64,000 nucleotides of DNA from UBA1926 sp036732005 (GTDB taxonomy: Bacteria; Planctomycetota; Phycisphaerae; Phycisphaerales; UBA1924). This document shows, one piece after another, positions 31,458 to 40,684 of the stretch (positions are counted from its first letter, which is position 1; each line of letters starts with the position of its first letter). Below the pieces are notes generated by a model. That model had not been told where the DNA came from. It did not search any database and saw nothing but the letters and a program-made list of their open reading frames with translations. Where the stretch lies: positions 62,001 through 126,000 of the forward strand of contig DAINDF010000011.1 of the NCBI GenBank assembly GCA_036732005.1, in the 5' to 3' direction. Both the position numbers and the translations under genes were made by a program.

Positions 31458-33775
31458 GCGGTCTGGCGAACAGGCTGTTCGGGCTCGAGGGCCCCGGCTT
31501 CGGAGACGGTGTCTCCCGGTTCGGGTGGGCGGTGCCGATCCCGGCCTGGGCCTGGCTGCTGGTGGCCGGGGCCGCGGCGGCGGTCGGCTTCTGGGGATAC
31601 GCGAGGCTGCAGGGACCGGGCTGGGCGCGAGCGCTGCTGGCGTCGGTGCGGTCGTTGCTGCTGCTCGCGCTGGCGGTTCTCGCGGCGGGGCCCAGGCTCG
31701 AGCGGGTGCGGACGGAAATCGAGCGAGACCGTCTCGTCGTGCTGGTGGATCGGTCGGCGTCGATGGGCGTCGCGGACGGGGGCGGCGAGACGCGGGACCA
31801 GCATCTCAGACGGGCGCTCGACGAGGCGGGGGCGGTGTTCGCCTCCATCGCCGAGGAAAAGATCGTCTACTGGATGGCGTTCGACACCGGGGCGGTGGAA
31901 CTGGACGCGGGCGGCGTGTCCGTGCCCGCGTTGCCGGACGCCGCCGGCCCGCGGACGGCGGTGGGGTCGGCCGTCGGGGAGGCGCTGCGGCGGCACGCGG
32001 GGCACCCGGTCTCGGCGATCGTGGTCCTGAGCGACGGGCGATCGGCCGACGAGCCCGCGCCCGAACTCGTGCGCCGGCTCGAGGCGGACCGCGTGCCGGT
32101 GCATTCGGTGGCGTTCGGGAGCGCGGAACGGTCGATCGACTTCGCGTTCGAGTCGGCGTCGGCGCCGGCGGTGGCGTTCGTCGACGACACAGTCCCCGTG
32201 ACGGCCCGGTTCAGCGCCGAGGGGATCACAGCCTCGTCGGTCGGGACGATCGAGATCGTCGAGAGCGGCACGGGGCTGGTCGTGGAGCGGCGGGCCTTGA
32301 CGCCCGAGGAACTCTCGGCGGGGGAGGCGACGATCCCGGCCCGGGCGTCGAGCGCCGGCGAGCAGCGTTGGACGGTGCGGTACATCCCCGGCGGGCCCGA
32401 TCTCGCCCCGCAGAACAACGAGTCGTCGTTCGCGGTGCGGTTCGTGGACCAACCGATCCGGGTGCTCTATGTCGACGGCTCGCCGCGATGGGAGCATCGC
32501 TACCTCAAGAGCCTTCTTATCCGGGAGGACTCGGTCGAGTCGTCCTGCCTGCTGCTGGCGGTGAACCGGCGGTTCCAGCAGGAGGGCGACATCGTGCTCA
32601 CGGCGTTGCCCGAGGGCGAGGCGGAGTGGGCGGAGTTCGATGTCGTGATCCTCGGGGACCTGAGCCCCGAGTTGCTCGGGCCCCAGGCGCTCGCGGACAT
32701 CCGCTCGCTGGTGGGCGACCAGGGCGCGGGCCTGCTCTGGCTGGCGGGCCCGAGCGCCACGCCGTCCGCGTGGCGCGACACCCCGCTGGCCGACCTGCTG
32801 CCTGTTCGCGCGTCGAGCATCGCCTCCGCGGCGGGCATGGAGGTCTTCGCGGGCCCGGTGGTGCTGCGCCCGACGGCGCTGTCCCGCCGGCTCGGGCTGT
32901 TCGGCGAGATCGAATCGGGCCCGATGGGTGGTATTGACGACGCCGCGGCGGGATGGTCGGCGCTGCGTTGGGCCCTCCGGCTCTCGCCCGACCTGCTCAA
33001 ATCGGCCGCGGAGCCCTTGGCGGAGGCGGTGCCGGTGGACGGGGCGGACGAGCCGCTCCCGCTGGTGGTCTCGATGCGCTACGGGGCGGGCCGCTCGGCG
33101 CTGGTGGGGACCGACGAGATCTGGCGTTGGCGCTACGGGCGGGGCGAGCCGCCGACCGAGCGGTTCTGGCTCCCGCTGATCCGCACGCTGGCGAGGCCTC
33201 GGCTCGCCTCGCTCGGGGCGGCGGCGACGCTGGAGGTGCAGCCCCCGATCGCGCGCACGGGGCAGGTCGTCTCGGTGGAGTTGACGATCATCGATCAGGC
33301 GATCGCCGAGGTCGCGGCGGGGGAACTCAGGGTGAGCGTCGAGAGGACGCCCCGCGGCGGCGCTTCCTCGCGAGCGCTGCGGCTGACACGCCAGGCGGGC
33401 TCGGGCGCGGGCAGGACGCGGTACGCGGGCTCGTTCACCGCGCTCGACCCGGGGGCGTTCGAGGTCACGGTGAACCCCGATGAACTGGGCGGGGTCAACC
33501 CCTCGGCCCGCTTCGAGGTGATCGCGCCCGACGACGAGATGCGCAACCCGCAGGCGGACCACGCGGCCCTCGCGGCCCTCGCGGCGGCCACCGGGGGGAG
33601 GGTGCTCGGGCCGGAGGATCTCGGGGAACTGCCCGGGCTGCTCCCGAACCGGCGGATCATCATCCCTCAGCCCCCGGAGACGGCGACGCTGTGGGACACG
33701 CCCCTGGCGCTGCTGCTGGTGCTCTCGCTGGCGACGCTGGAGTGGGTGGGGCGCCGGCTGATCCGGCTGGCGTAG
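31454..33775 (+). CDS. vWA-domain membrane protein with glutamine-amidotransferase-like region
   Basis: A 773-residue protein with two N-terminal membrane helices (WAWLLVAGAAAAVGFWGYA, ALLASVRSLLLLALAVLAAG). A vWA domain with an intact DxSxS metal site follows (LVDRSASMG, then VVLSDGRSADEP). A region near residues 335-470 (IRVLYVDGSPRWEHRYL, DVVILGDLSPELLGPQAL) has the fold of class I glutamine-amidotransferase-like domains without a visible catalytic Cys. The C-terminus ends with a membrane helix (LALLLVLSLATLEWVGRRL). The GTG start overlaps the stop of the BatA-like gene. It is probably an envelope protein partner of BatA. Confidence 0.82.
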   Translation: MSGLANRLFGLEGPGFGDGVSRFGWAVPIPAWAWLLVAGAAAAVGFWGYARLQGPGWARALLASVRSLLLLALAVLAAGPRLERVRTEIERDRLVVLVDRSASMGVADGGGETRDQHLRRALDEAGAVFASIAEEKIVYWMAFDTGAVELDAGGVSVPALPDAAGPRTAVGSAVGEALRRHAGHPVSAIVVLSDGRSADEPAPELVRRLEADRVPVHSVAFGSAERSIDFAFESASAPAVAFVDDTVPVTARFSAEGITASSVGTIEIVESGTGLVVERRALTPEELSAGEATIPARASSAGEQRWTVRYIPGGPDLAPQNNESSFAVRFVDQPIRVLYVDGSPRWEHRYLKSLLIREDSVESSCLLLAVNRRFQQEGDIVLTALPEGEAEWAEFDVVILGDLSPELLGPQALADIRSLVGDQGAGLLWLAGPSATPSAWRDTPLADLLPVRASSIASAAGMEVFAGPVVLRPTALSRRLGLFGEIESGPMGGIDDAAAGWSALRWALRLSPDLLKSAAEPLAEAVPVDGADEPLPLVVSMRYGAGRSALVGTDEIWRWRYGRGEPPTERFWLPLIRTLARPRLASLGAAATLEVQPPIARTGQVVSVELTIIDQAIAEVAAGELRVSVERTPRGGASSRALRLTRQAGSGAGRTRYAGSFTALDPGAFEVTVNPDELGGVNPSARFEVIAPDDEMRNPQADHAALAALAAATGGRVLGPEDLGELPGLLPNRRIIIPQPPETATLWDTPLALLLVLSLATLEWVGRRLIRLA

Positions 33776-33781
33776 CGGGAT

Positions 33782-33798
33782 ACCGAACGGAGTTCGGT
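33782..33798. terminator. Possible weak hairpin after the vWA gene
   Basis: ACCGAAC and GTTCGGT form a perfect 7-bp stem with the loop GGA, just 6 bases after the stop. There is no T-run, so it may be an attenuator or mRNA-end hairpin within a 143-base gap before the DUF4175 gene. Confidence 0.35.
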
Positions 33799-33918
33799 CG
33801 CCCCCCTGCCACCGGGGCCGGCGACGCGGGTTCAAGGGGCGGGCCGCAACGCGGGTGATCCGGAGAGCCGATACGCTCGAAGAGGACTGCAGGGAATGCC
33901 CCCCGAACGGAGAACGCC

Positions 33919-36900
33919 GTGACCTTGACCCCCGCCGACGAGACCGCCCTCGCGATCCGCGGGGTGCGCTCCCGCCTGCGGCGGCTCCGCCGGGCGGCGC
34001 GGGTGGTGCTGTCGACGCGGGTGGTCTCGTGGTTGAGCGTCTGGGGGATGGGGCTGGTGACGCTGGCGGTGCTGGCGGATCTGGTGTTCCGCTTCCCCGC
34101 GGCGCTGCGGGGCCTTTTGCTGCTGGGGCTGGCCGGGCTGGCGGCGGTCTGGGTGCGTCGCCGCCTGGTGCCGGTGGCGCAGTTCAAGCCTTCGCTGGCC
34201 GATGTCGCGATGCGGGTTGAGCGGTGGATGGACGCGAAGGGTCTCCCGCAGCCCGGGCCGCTCGCCACGGGGATCGAACTCCAATTGGAAGACGCGGACC
34301 CGTTCGCCCGGCACCTGAGCCGACTGGCGGCCCGGAGCGCGGCGGCGGGGCTGACGCGGACGCCCTGGGGGCTGCTGCGGTGGGGGCCGGCGGCGTGGGC
34401 CCTCGCGGCGGCGGTGGGTGCGTCGGTCGCGCTCTCCGCCGGGTTCAACGCGCAGCCGACGATCGCGGTGACCGGCCTGACCCGGCTGTTCGCCCCCTGG
34501 CTCGACACGCCCTGGCCGAAGCGGACCCAGATCGCCGACGCGACGACCGCCGAGCCTCACCCCGCCGACCGCGGGCTGGCGTTGCGGGCGGCGCTGCTGA
34601 CCACGAACAGGGAGGCGGGAGAGACCCCGATCACGGTGACCTACCGCGTGATCGGCGAGGACGGGCGCGCCGGCCCCGAGTCGCAGGCGGTGCTGGTGCC
34701 GCAGCCGATCGCGGGGGGGGCGTCCGCGGCGGCGCGCGAGATGTACGAGCGGCTGATCGAGCCCGCGGCGTGGCAGGCGGTCGAGGGCGAGCGGCGCTGG
34801 CTCGAGTACAGCTTCCGATCGGACGACGACGCGACGGTTTCGAGGCGGGTTGAGATCGTCGAGCCCCCGCGACTCGTCGAGCGTGCGTCGGAAGTGGCGC
34901 TGCCCGGGTACGCCCAAGGGCTGGAGACGGGGTTCGCGAGCGGGGTGCGGCGCGCGGGCCCCCCGCCCTCGGGCGAGCCGGTCGAGATCGGGCCGGTGCT
35001 GGTCGGGTCGCGCGTTGATCTTGATTTCCTTTACAGCAAAGGCATCGTCGCGGCGTCGAATGCGGACGGGGCTTCGCGACCGGAATTGACCGCGGACGGG
35101 AACTCGCTCCGTGGCGGGTTCGTCGCGGCGTCGACCGTGGCGTTCGAGGTCGAGGCGGTGGACGCGTTCGGGCTGCGGACGCGCGAGCCCCTTCGGCTTC
35201 GGGTCGAGGTGATCCCCGACGCCCCGCCCGAGGCGACGGTGCTCGAGCCGGCGGCGGACGAGGCCGTGCTCGCCACGGCAACGGTCCCGCTGCTTGGCGA
35301 GGGGCGGGACGACATCGCGGTGGCGAGCCTGACGCTGCAGCGGCGCATTGCCCGGGCCGCGAAGGGGTCGCTGGGGGCGGAGGCGTCCCCCGACCCGGGT
35401 GAGCCCCCGATCGAGATCGCCCGTGCTGTGGGCCCAGCAGGTGGGCGGGGCGAGATCGGCGCGACGCTCGAACTCTCGGGCCTCGGGGTCAGCCCGGGGG
35501 ACGAGGTGTGGGTCGAGGCGGTCGCGGTCGACAACTTCGACCTCGACGGGCAGACCCACGCCCCGGTGATCTCGTCCCCGAGGCGGCTGCGCGTGATCGC
35601 GCCGGCGGAGTTCGTCGAACTCATCCAGACCGAACTCGAGGGTGTTCGGCGGACCGCGATGCGTCTGGACCGCCAGCAGGCGGAGTTGCAGCAGCAGTCG
35701 GGCGCGGCGGCGGGGTCCGTTCCCGAGGAACGGGCCGGGGCGCTCGAGCGCGTGGCGCAGCGTCAGGCCGCGCTGTCCCAGAGGCTCGCGTCGCAGTCGG
35801 CGATGCTCGAGCGTCTCGCCGGTCGGGCCGAGCGGAACAGGCTGGACGACGAGATCGTCCGCGACCTGCTCGAGCAGGCCGGATCGACGACCGACCGGGC
35901 GGCCGAGGCCTCCGACCGCGCGGCCCAGAGCCTCGTGCAGCAGCCGGACGGCGCGGAGAACGCCGAGCGGGAGCAGCAGCGCGTCCGCGACGAACTGGCC
36001 CGGCTGATCGACCAACTGGACCGTGGTCAGGACGGATGGGTGGTCCGCCGGAACATCGAGCGCCTGCTCGACGCGCAGCAGGAACTCCGCGATCAGACCG
36101 CCGCGGCGGGCGATCGGATGGTCGGCCGCACGGTCGACGAGTTGAGCCCCGACGAGCGGAGCGACCTCGAGCGGATCGCGCAGCGTCAGCGGGAGCTCGC
36201 GGACCAGGCGAACGAGGCGGTCGACGCGCTGAGGGAGCGGGCCGAGGAGATCCGGGGGCGTGACCCGACGCAGGCCGCCGCGATGGACGAAGCGGCGGAG
36301 AACGCGGCCCGGGAGCGGCTGGCCGAGCAGCTCCGCGACGCCGCCGAGCAGATCGGGGAGAACCAGACGGGTTCGGCGGGCCGGCTCCAGGATCAGTCGA
36401 TCGAGGCGATGCAGGAGATGCTCGAGCGGCTAGAGAACGCCCAGCGGAACCGGGACGCTGCGCTGCGTCGGCAGCTCTCGAGCGTGATCCAGTCGATCGA
36501 GAGCCTGATCCGGCAGGAGGACGCGGCGATCCGGGCCCTCGGGGGCGACCCGGCCGAAGCGGCCCGACCCGCCGAGCGGGTCCACGCGAACACGCTCGCG
36601 GCCGAGGCGGAGACCCGGACCGGGCTCCCCGAGTTGATCCCGGTGGCGGACCTGCTCGTTCGCGCCGCCGCGTCGCAGGGCGACGCGATCGTGCCTCTGC
36701 GGGCCGATCCGCCGGACACCGCGGCGAGCGCGGGCCCGGCGGCCGAGGCGATGGCGAGGCTCCGCGAGGCCCTTGCCGAGGCGCAGCGGCAGGACGAGAA
36801 CGCCGAGCAGCGCGAGCAGGACCGCAAGAAGCGCGAATTGCGCGACGCGTACAAGGCGGCGCTCGCCGAGCAGGTCTCGCTGCAGGAAGAGTCCGCCGGG

Positions 36901-37464
36901 TTTGTCGGGGCCGAGGTCAGCCGGCGCGTTCGGGCCGAACTCCGGGCGCTCGGGCAGCGGCAGGAGGCGCTGCGTGCGACGATCGAGGGCATCCCCGAGG
37001 CCAACGAAGCGGGCGAGATCGGCGTGATCACGCTGCTGCACGAGCGGATCGACCAGTCGCTGGCGGACGCGGTGCGTTCGCTCGGACGGGGGACGGCCGA
37101 CCTGGGCGTGACCTCGAAGCAGGAGGCGGCGATCGAGCTTCTCCGGTCGATCGTCGAGACACTCACGCCGAAACCCAGAGACCAGCAGGACGAGTTCCGC
37201 AACGCGCAGGGCGGCGGCGGCGGTGGCGGCGGCGCCGGGGGCGATCAGCCGCTCTTCGGGAATCTCGAGCAGTTGAGGCTCCTCCGGGCCCTCCAGGCCG
37301 CGGCCCTGACGCAGACCCGCGACGCGGGGGAATCCGCGGCGGGCGATGTCGCGGAGTTGCAGCGGCGGATCGCCGACCAGGCCAGGGTGCTCGTGGAGCA
37401 GATGCAGCGACCGCCGGCGCCCGGGCCCGCGCCGCAAGGCGGGCAAGGGGGGCAGCAGCCGTGA
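33919..37464 (+). CDS. DUF4175-like giant coiled-coil membrane protein
   Basis: A 1181-residue protein. Membrane segments near residues 30-80 (SVWGMGLVTLAVLADLVF, GLLLLGLAGLAAVWVRR) and about 150-165 are followed by extracytoplasmic beta domains (to about residue 540). A very long Glu/Gln/Arg-rich coiled-coil region runs to about 1140 (many RLAEQLRDAAEQI- and QRQRELADQANEA-like segments), and a Gly-rich patch and Pro-rich tail end the protein. This order is that of DUF4175 proteins encoded with BatA in planctomycetes and other phyla. GGAG lies before the GTG start. The next gene overlaps its stop. Confidence 0.72.
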   Translation: MTLTPADETALAIRGVRSRLRRLRRAARVVLSTRVVSWLSVWGMGLVTLAVLADLVFRFPAALRGLLLLGLAGLAAVWVRRRLVPVAQFKPSLADVAMRVERWMDAKGLPQPGPLATGIELQLEDADPFARHLSRLAARSAAAGLTRTPWGLLRWGPAAWALAAAVGASVALSAGFNAQPTIAVTGLTRLFAPWLDTPWPKRTQIADATTAEPHPADRGLALRAALLTTNREAGETPITVTYRVIGEDGRAGPESQAVLVPQPIAGGASAAAREMYERLIEPAAWQAVEGERRWLEYSFRSDDDATVSRRVEIVEPPRLVERASEVALPGYAQGLETGFASGVRRAGPPPSGEPVEIGPVLVGSRVDLDFLYSKGIVAASNADGASRPELTADGNSLRGGFVAASTVAFEVEAVDAFGLRTREPLRLRVEVIPDAPPEATVLEPAADEAVLATATVPLLGEGRDDIAVASLTLQRRIARAAKGSLGAEASPDPGEPPIEIARAVGPAGGRGEIGATLELSGLGVSPGDEVWVEAVAVDNFDLDGQTHAPVISSPRRLRVIAPAEFVELIQTELEGVRRTAMRLDRQQAELQQQSGAAAGSVPEERAGALERVAQRQAALSQRLASQSAMLERLAGRAERNRLDDEIVRDLLEQAGSTTDRAAEASDRAAQSLVQQPDGAENAEREQQRVRDELARLIDQLDRGQDGWVVRRNIERLLDAQQELRDQTAAAGDRMVGRTVDELSPDERSDLERIAQRQRELADQANEAVDALRERAEEIRGRDPTQAAAMDEAAENAARERLAEQLRDAAEQIGENQTGSAGRLQDQSIEAMQEMLERLENAQRNRDAALRRQLSSVIQSIESLIRQEDAAIRALGGDPAEAARPAERVHANTLAAEAETRTGLPELIPVADLLVRAAASQGDAIVPLRADPPDTAASAGPAAEAMARLREALAEAQRQDENAEQREQDRKKRELRDAYKAALAEQVSLQEESAGFVGAEVSRRVRAELRALGQRQEALRATIEGIPEANEAGEIGVITLLHERIDQSLADAVRSLGRGTADLGVTSKQEAAIELLRSIVETLTPKPRDQQDEFRNAQGGGGGGGGAGGDQPLFGNLEQLRLLRALQAAALTQTRDAGESAAGDVAELQRRIADQARVLVEQMQRPPAPGPAPQGGQGGQQP

Positions 37465-38186
37465 GCGCGCGTCGTCGGTTCAGTCGCTGGCGAGTGCGAT
37501 CCGCACGCAGGCAAGGCGCGGCTCCGGGGGTTTGTCCCGGTGTGGTCGTCGCCTCGATGGTGCTCGCCGCGGGCCCGTCGAGCTCGCGGGCCTCGGCGCA
37601 AGAGGGCGAGTCGCTCCCGAGCCTCGACGAGATGCTGGGGCTGGTCGACGAGGCCGCGCCGCCCGCCACCGACCCGTTTGACGCCGCGCTCGACCGCATG
37701 CTGACGGCGACCGAAGCGGCCGAGCAGTTCGAGCAGGCGATCCAGTTGATGGACGACACGGTCGAACGGCTGTCTCAACCCGGCGGCACGGATCTGGTGA
37801 CGCAGCGGTTGCAGGAGGACATCCTGCGCAAACTCGACGCGATCATCGCCTCGGGCGAGCAGAACCAGCAGCAGGGCTCGGGCGGGTCGTCCTCGCCCTC
37901 GTCTGGCCAGCAGCCTTCGAGCGCCAACCGCCCGACTCCGCAGACCGGCGGCGCCCAGGCGTCGAGCGGACGGGGCGAGAACACGGGGCAGACCACGCCC
38001 CCGGGGGCGGAGGACCCCTCGCTGCGGCCGCAGACGCTGATGGACGCGGCCGCCTGGGGGGCGCTGCCCGATCGCCTGCGTGACGCGTTGCAGCAGGGGC
38101 TGAACGAGCCGTTCAGCGCCGCGTACCGACGCCTGACGGAGGCGTACTACCGCCGGCTGGCCGAGCAGGCGGAGGGGGACGAATGA
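37461..38186 (+). CDS. Exported protein of the DUF4175 cluster, unknown
   Basis: A 241-residue protein with an N-terminal signal of about 45 residues (basic, then GVVVASMVLAAGPSSSRASA). A helical segment (AATEAAEQFEQAIQLMDDTV, LVTQRLQEDILRKLDAIIA) is followed by a Ser/Gln/Gly-rich low-complexity linker. The C-terminal helix AAWGALPDRLRDALQQGLNE and a Tyr-rich end (FSAAYRRLTEAYYRRLAEQ) resemble the end of tightly packed proteins in such operons. GTG overlaps the previous stop; ATG of the next gene overlaps this stop. Function is unknown. Confidence 0.68.
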   Translation: MSARRRFSRWRVRSARRQGAAPGVCPGVVVASMVLAAGPSSSRASAQEGESLPSLDEMLGLVDEAAPPATDPFDAALDRMLTATEAAEQFEQAIQLMDDTVERLSQPGGTDLVTQRLQEDILRKLDAIIASGEQNQQQGSGGSSSPSSGQQPSSANRPTPQTGGAQASSGRGENTGQTTPPGAEDPSLRPQTLMDAAAWGALPDRLRDALQQGLNEPFSAAYRRLTEAYYRRLAEQAEGDE

Positions 38187-39241
38187 GAGTTGCCGCGATC
38201 ACCCTCGCGCTAGCCGCCTCGTGGAGCGCGGCCGCGCAGCCCGACCCGGGCCGCGAGGCGCGGAGTGCCCAGAACGCCGCGCTCGCCGACGAGATCACGC
38301 CGGCGCTCGACGCATCGGTGGCGCGGGGCCTGGAGTTCCTCGCGCAGAGCCAGGACGAGGACGGCTCGTGGGACGGGGGGCGGTTCGGCAAGAATGTCGC
38401 GATCACGGCGCTGGCGTGTCTCGCGTTCATGGCCGACGGGCACCTGCCGGGGCGGGGCCGGTACGGCGACGCGGTGGACCGCGGGCTCGATTTCGTGCTC
38501 GAGAACGCGACGGAGAGCGGGCTGATCGCCGCCGACGGGGCGCACGGGCCGATGTACGGGCACGGGTTCGCGACGCTGTTCCTGGGCGAGGTGTACGGGA
38601 TGACGGCGGGCAGCGCCGACTCGGCGCGTTCCGCCCGCGTGCACGAGGCGTTGGTGCGGGCGGTCCGCCTGATCGAGCGCACGCAGAACGACGAGGGAGG
38701 GTGGCGGTACAACCCGGTGCCCTACGACGCGGATGTCAGCGTGACGATCTGCCAGGTGATGGCGCTGCGGTCGGCCCGGAACGCGGGCCTGGAGACCGAC
38801 AAGGCGGTGATCGACCGCGCGGTCGAGTACACCCGCCGGTGCCAGAACCCCGACGGCGGCTTCCGCTACCAGGCCGACGGGGGATCGAGCGCCTGGCCCC
38901 GCTCGGCGGCGGGCGTCGCCACGCTGTTCTACGCGGGCATCTACGAGGACAACACGATCAACGCCGGGCTCGAGTATCTCAGGCGCTCGGCGATGCCCGG
39001 AGAGGTCCGGGGTTCGCGGGCCCATTACGCCTACGGCCAGTATTACTCGGTCCAGGCGATGTACCTCGCCGGGGGCGAGCACTGGGCCCAGTGGTGGCCC
39101 GCCGTCCGCGCCGAACTGCTCAGCGAGCAGATGGACGATGGGTCCTGGGACGATCGCACCGCCGGTTCGAATTATGGGACGGCGATGATGCTCATCGTCC
39201 TGCAAATGCCGAAGCGCTATCTTCCGATCTTCCAGAAATGA
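38183..39241 (+). CDS. Secreted alpha-toroid protein with squalene-cyclase-type repeats
   Basis: A 352-residue exported protein with a signal of about 18 residues (AAITLALAASWSAAAQ). The rest is helical repeats of the prenyltransferase/squalene oxidase class, marked by Q-x-DGSW-type motifs (AQSQDEDGSWDGG, RTQNDEGGWRYNP, RCQNPDGGFRYQ, EQMDDGSWDDR) between helix pairs. A catalytic DxDD motif is not seen (the nearest is DADVS), so cyclase activity is unlikely; it may bind a polymer or act as a scaffold. ATGA overlap with both neighbours places it in the operon. Confidence 0.8.
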   Translation: MRVAAITLALAASWSAAAQPDPGREARSAQNAALADEITPALDASVARGLEFLAQSQDEDGSWDGGRFGKNVAITALACLAFMADGHLPGRGRYGDAVDRGLDFVLENATESGLIAADGAHGPMYGHGFATLFLGEVYGMTAGSADSARSARVHEALVRAVRLIERTQNDEGGWRYNPVPYDADVSVTICQVMALRSARNAGLETDKAVIDRAVEYTRRCQNPDGGFRYQADGGSSAWPRSAAGVATLFYAGIYEDNTINAGLEYLRRSAMPGEVRGSRAHYAYGQYYSVQAMYLAGGEHWAQWWPAVRAELLSEQMDDGSWDDRTAGSNYGTAMMLIVLQMPKRYLPIFQK

Positions 39242-40491
39242 CACCCGCGCCCCACCAACTCCGTCTGCTCGGCTGCCTCGCGCTCGCCGCGGCGGGCCTC
39301 GCCCCGGCGGCGCCGCGGGAACTCATCGACCGCGAACTCACCCGCACGCCCGTGGACCTTCTCGGCTGGACCGGGGACGCCATCGCCTACCTCGACGGGC
39401 TGGGGCAGGTCCGCCGCGATCCGGCGAGCCGTTTCGTGGCGATCCTCCCCGGCGGGGCCGATCCCGCCGACGGGTGGCAACGCCCCACCGAGGACGAACT
39501 CGCGGGCGGCACACCCGTCGTGATCGAACTCGTCGACGGGCAGCGGCTGCTCGGCTCGCTCGGGCCCTGGAACTCCGCGTCGATCAATGCGCCCGCGTCG
39601 GCGGAGGACACCCTGAGCGTGCTTACCGCGTTCGGCGCCGAGGCGTTGTCGCTCGAGAAGGTCGCGCGCATCGCGATCGACCCATGGGCGAGCGGGGCCT
39701 CCCGCCTCGCGCCCTGGGAAGAGGCCTCGGACGACGAGCTGGTCCTCCTGAACGGGGACCGCGTGCGCGGGTTCCTCGTCGCGATCGACGAGTCGGTGGT
39801 GTTCGACGCCGGCGCGGGCGAGCAGCCATTCCCGCTCAACCGCGTCGCCGAGATCCGCCTCGGGAATCAGGCCGTGCCCCCTGAGGGGCCCCGCATCTGG
39901 TGGGCCGACGGCACGATTCGCGCCGCGACCGCGGGAGGGGACTCACTCGACGGCTCGGTGCGGCTCGTGGACCCCGCCGGCGGGGCGGTCGTGCTCACGG
40001 TCGATGAACTCCGCGCCGCCTGGCTCGACGAGGACCGACTCATCCCGCTGGCGGCGCTCGAGATCGCCGGGCAGTCGCCGCTCGCCGGCCGGCGGTGGTC
40101 GCGCCCCGCGGCCCTGGGCTCCGAGGTCGACGCGCCGCTCGGCACGCCGCACATCGAGCTCGACGGCCCGGTTCGGGTCAGGTGGGAACTCCCCGCGGCG
40201 GCCTCCCGGTTCGGCGCCATCGCGAGGCTGGGCGGCGTGCTGGACGACCCCATGAAGCCCGCCGGGCGATGGGCTGACGCCGAGGTGCGCGTCGCCGTCG
40301 TGCGCAACGGCGTCGAGACCGAACTCCTCCGCGTGCCGCTCACACGGAGCGCGCCCTCCGCCCCGCTCGCCTCGCCTCTCCCGGGCCTCGGCGAGCACGG
40401 AAGGGAACTCGTGATCGAGGTCCTCGAAGCCCGGCACGGCCCGATCCAGGACCGCGTGCTGCTCGACCGCCCGATGCTGCTCGGCATGTGA
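39238..40491 (+). CDS. Exported protein with NPCBM-like carbohydrate-binding domain
   Basis: A 417-residue protein with signal peptide (about 1-22, GCLALAAAGLAPAAP). The middle is built of short beta segments that read like an SH3- or LSm-like repeat (DGQRLLGSLGPWN, NGDRVRGFLVAIDES, DSLDGSVRLVDPAGG). The C-terminal third (IELDGPVRVRWELPAAASRF to LVIEVLEARHGPIQDRVLLD) is like NPCBM/NEW2 domains. It is the last gene of the operon. The start ATG overlaps the toroid gene's stop. Ligand is unknown. Confidence 0.65.
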   Translation: MTPAPHQLRLLGCLALAAAGLAPAAPRELIDRELTRTPVDLLGWTGDAIAYLDGLGQVRRDPASRFVAILPGGADPADGWQRPTEDELAGGTPVVIELVDGQRLLGSLGPWNSASINAPASAEDTLSVLTAFGAEALSLEKVARIAIDPWASGASRLAPWEEASDDELVLLNGDRVRGFLVAIDESVVFDAGAGEQPFPLNRVAEIRLGNQAVPPEGPRIWWADGTIRAATAGGDSLDGSVRLVDPAGGAVVLTVDELRAAWLDEDRLIPLAALEIAGQSPLAGRRWSRPAALGSEVDAPLGTPHIELDGPVRVRWELPAAASRFGAIARLGGVLDDPMKPAGRWADAEVRVAVVRNGVETELLRVPLTRSAPSAPLASPLPGLGEHGRELVIEVLEARHGPIQDRVLLDRPMLLGM

Positions 40492-40572
40492 GGCGAGACG
40501 GCGATCTCCCCGGAGCGAGGTCTGAAACCGGGGCCGGGGGCTACGCGAAGCCGCTATGGGCCGCGCCCGCCA

Positions 40573-40605
40573 CGCCGGCCCGAAAGATCGGCAAACGGGC
40601 CGGCG
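40573..40605. terminator. Strong hairpin at the operon end
   Basis: CGCCGGCCCG and CGGGCCGGCG form a perfect 10-bp GC stem with a 13-nt A-rich loop. No T-run follows. It lies between the NPCBM-like gene and the RND adaptor gene and could end the long operon or protect the mRNA end. Confidence 0.4.
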
Positions 40606-40684
40606 CTAGGATCGGTGACGCCGGTCCCTCCGACGCCCGGAGGCCCCGCCCGCCGGCGCCCGCGTCCGCCCGAGGGAACTCACC

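Noticed and set aside
38183..39241. A squalene-hopene cyclase assignment
   Set aside because: The DxDD catalytic motif is absent, the protein is half the usual length, and it has a signal peptide.
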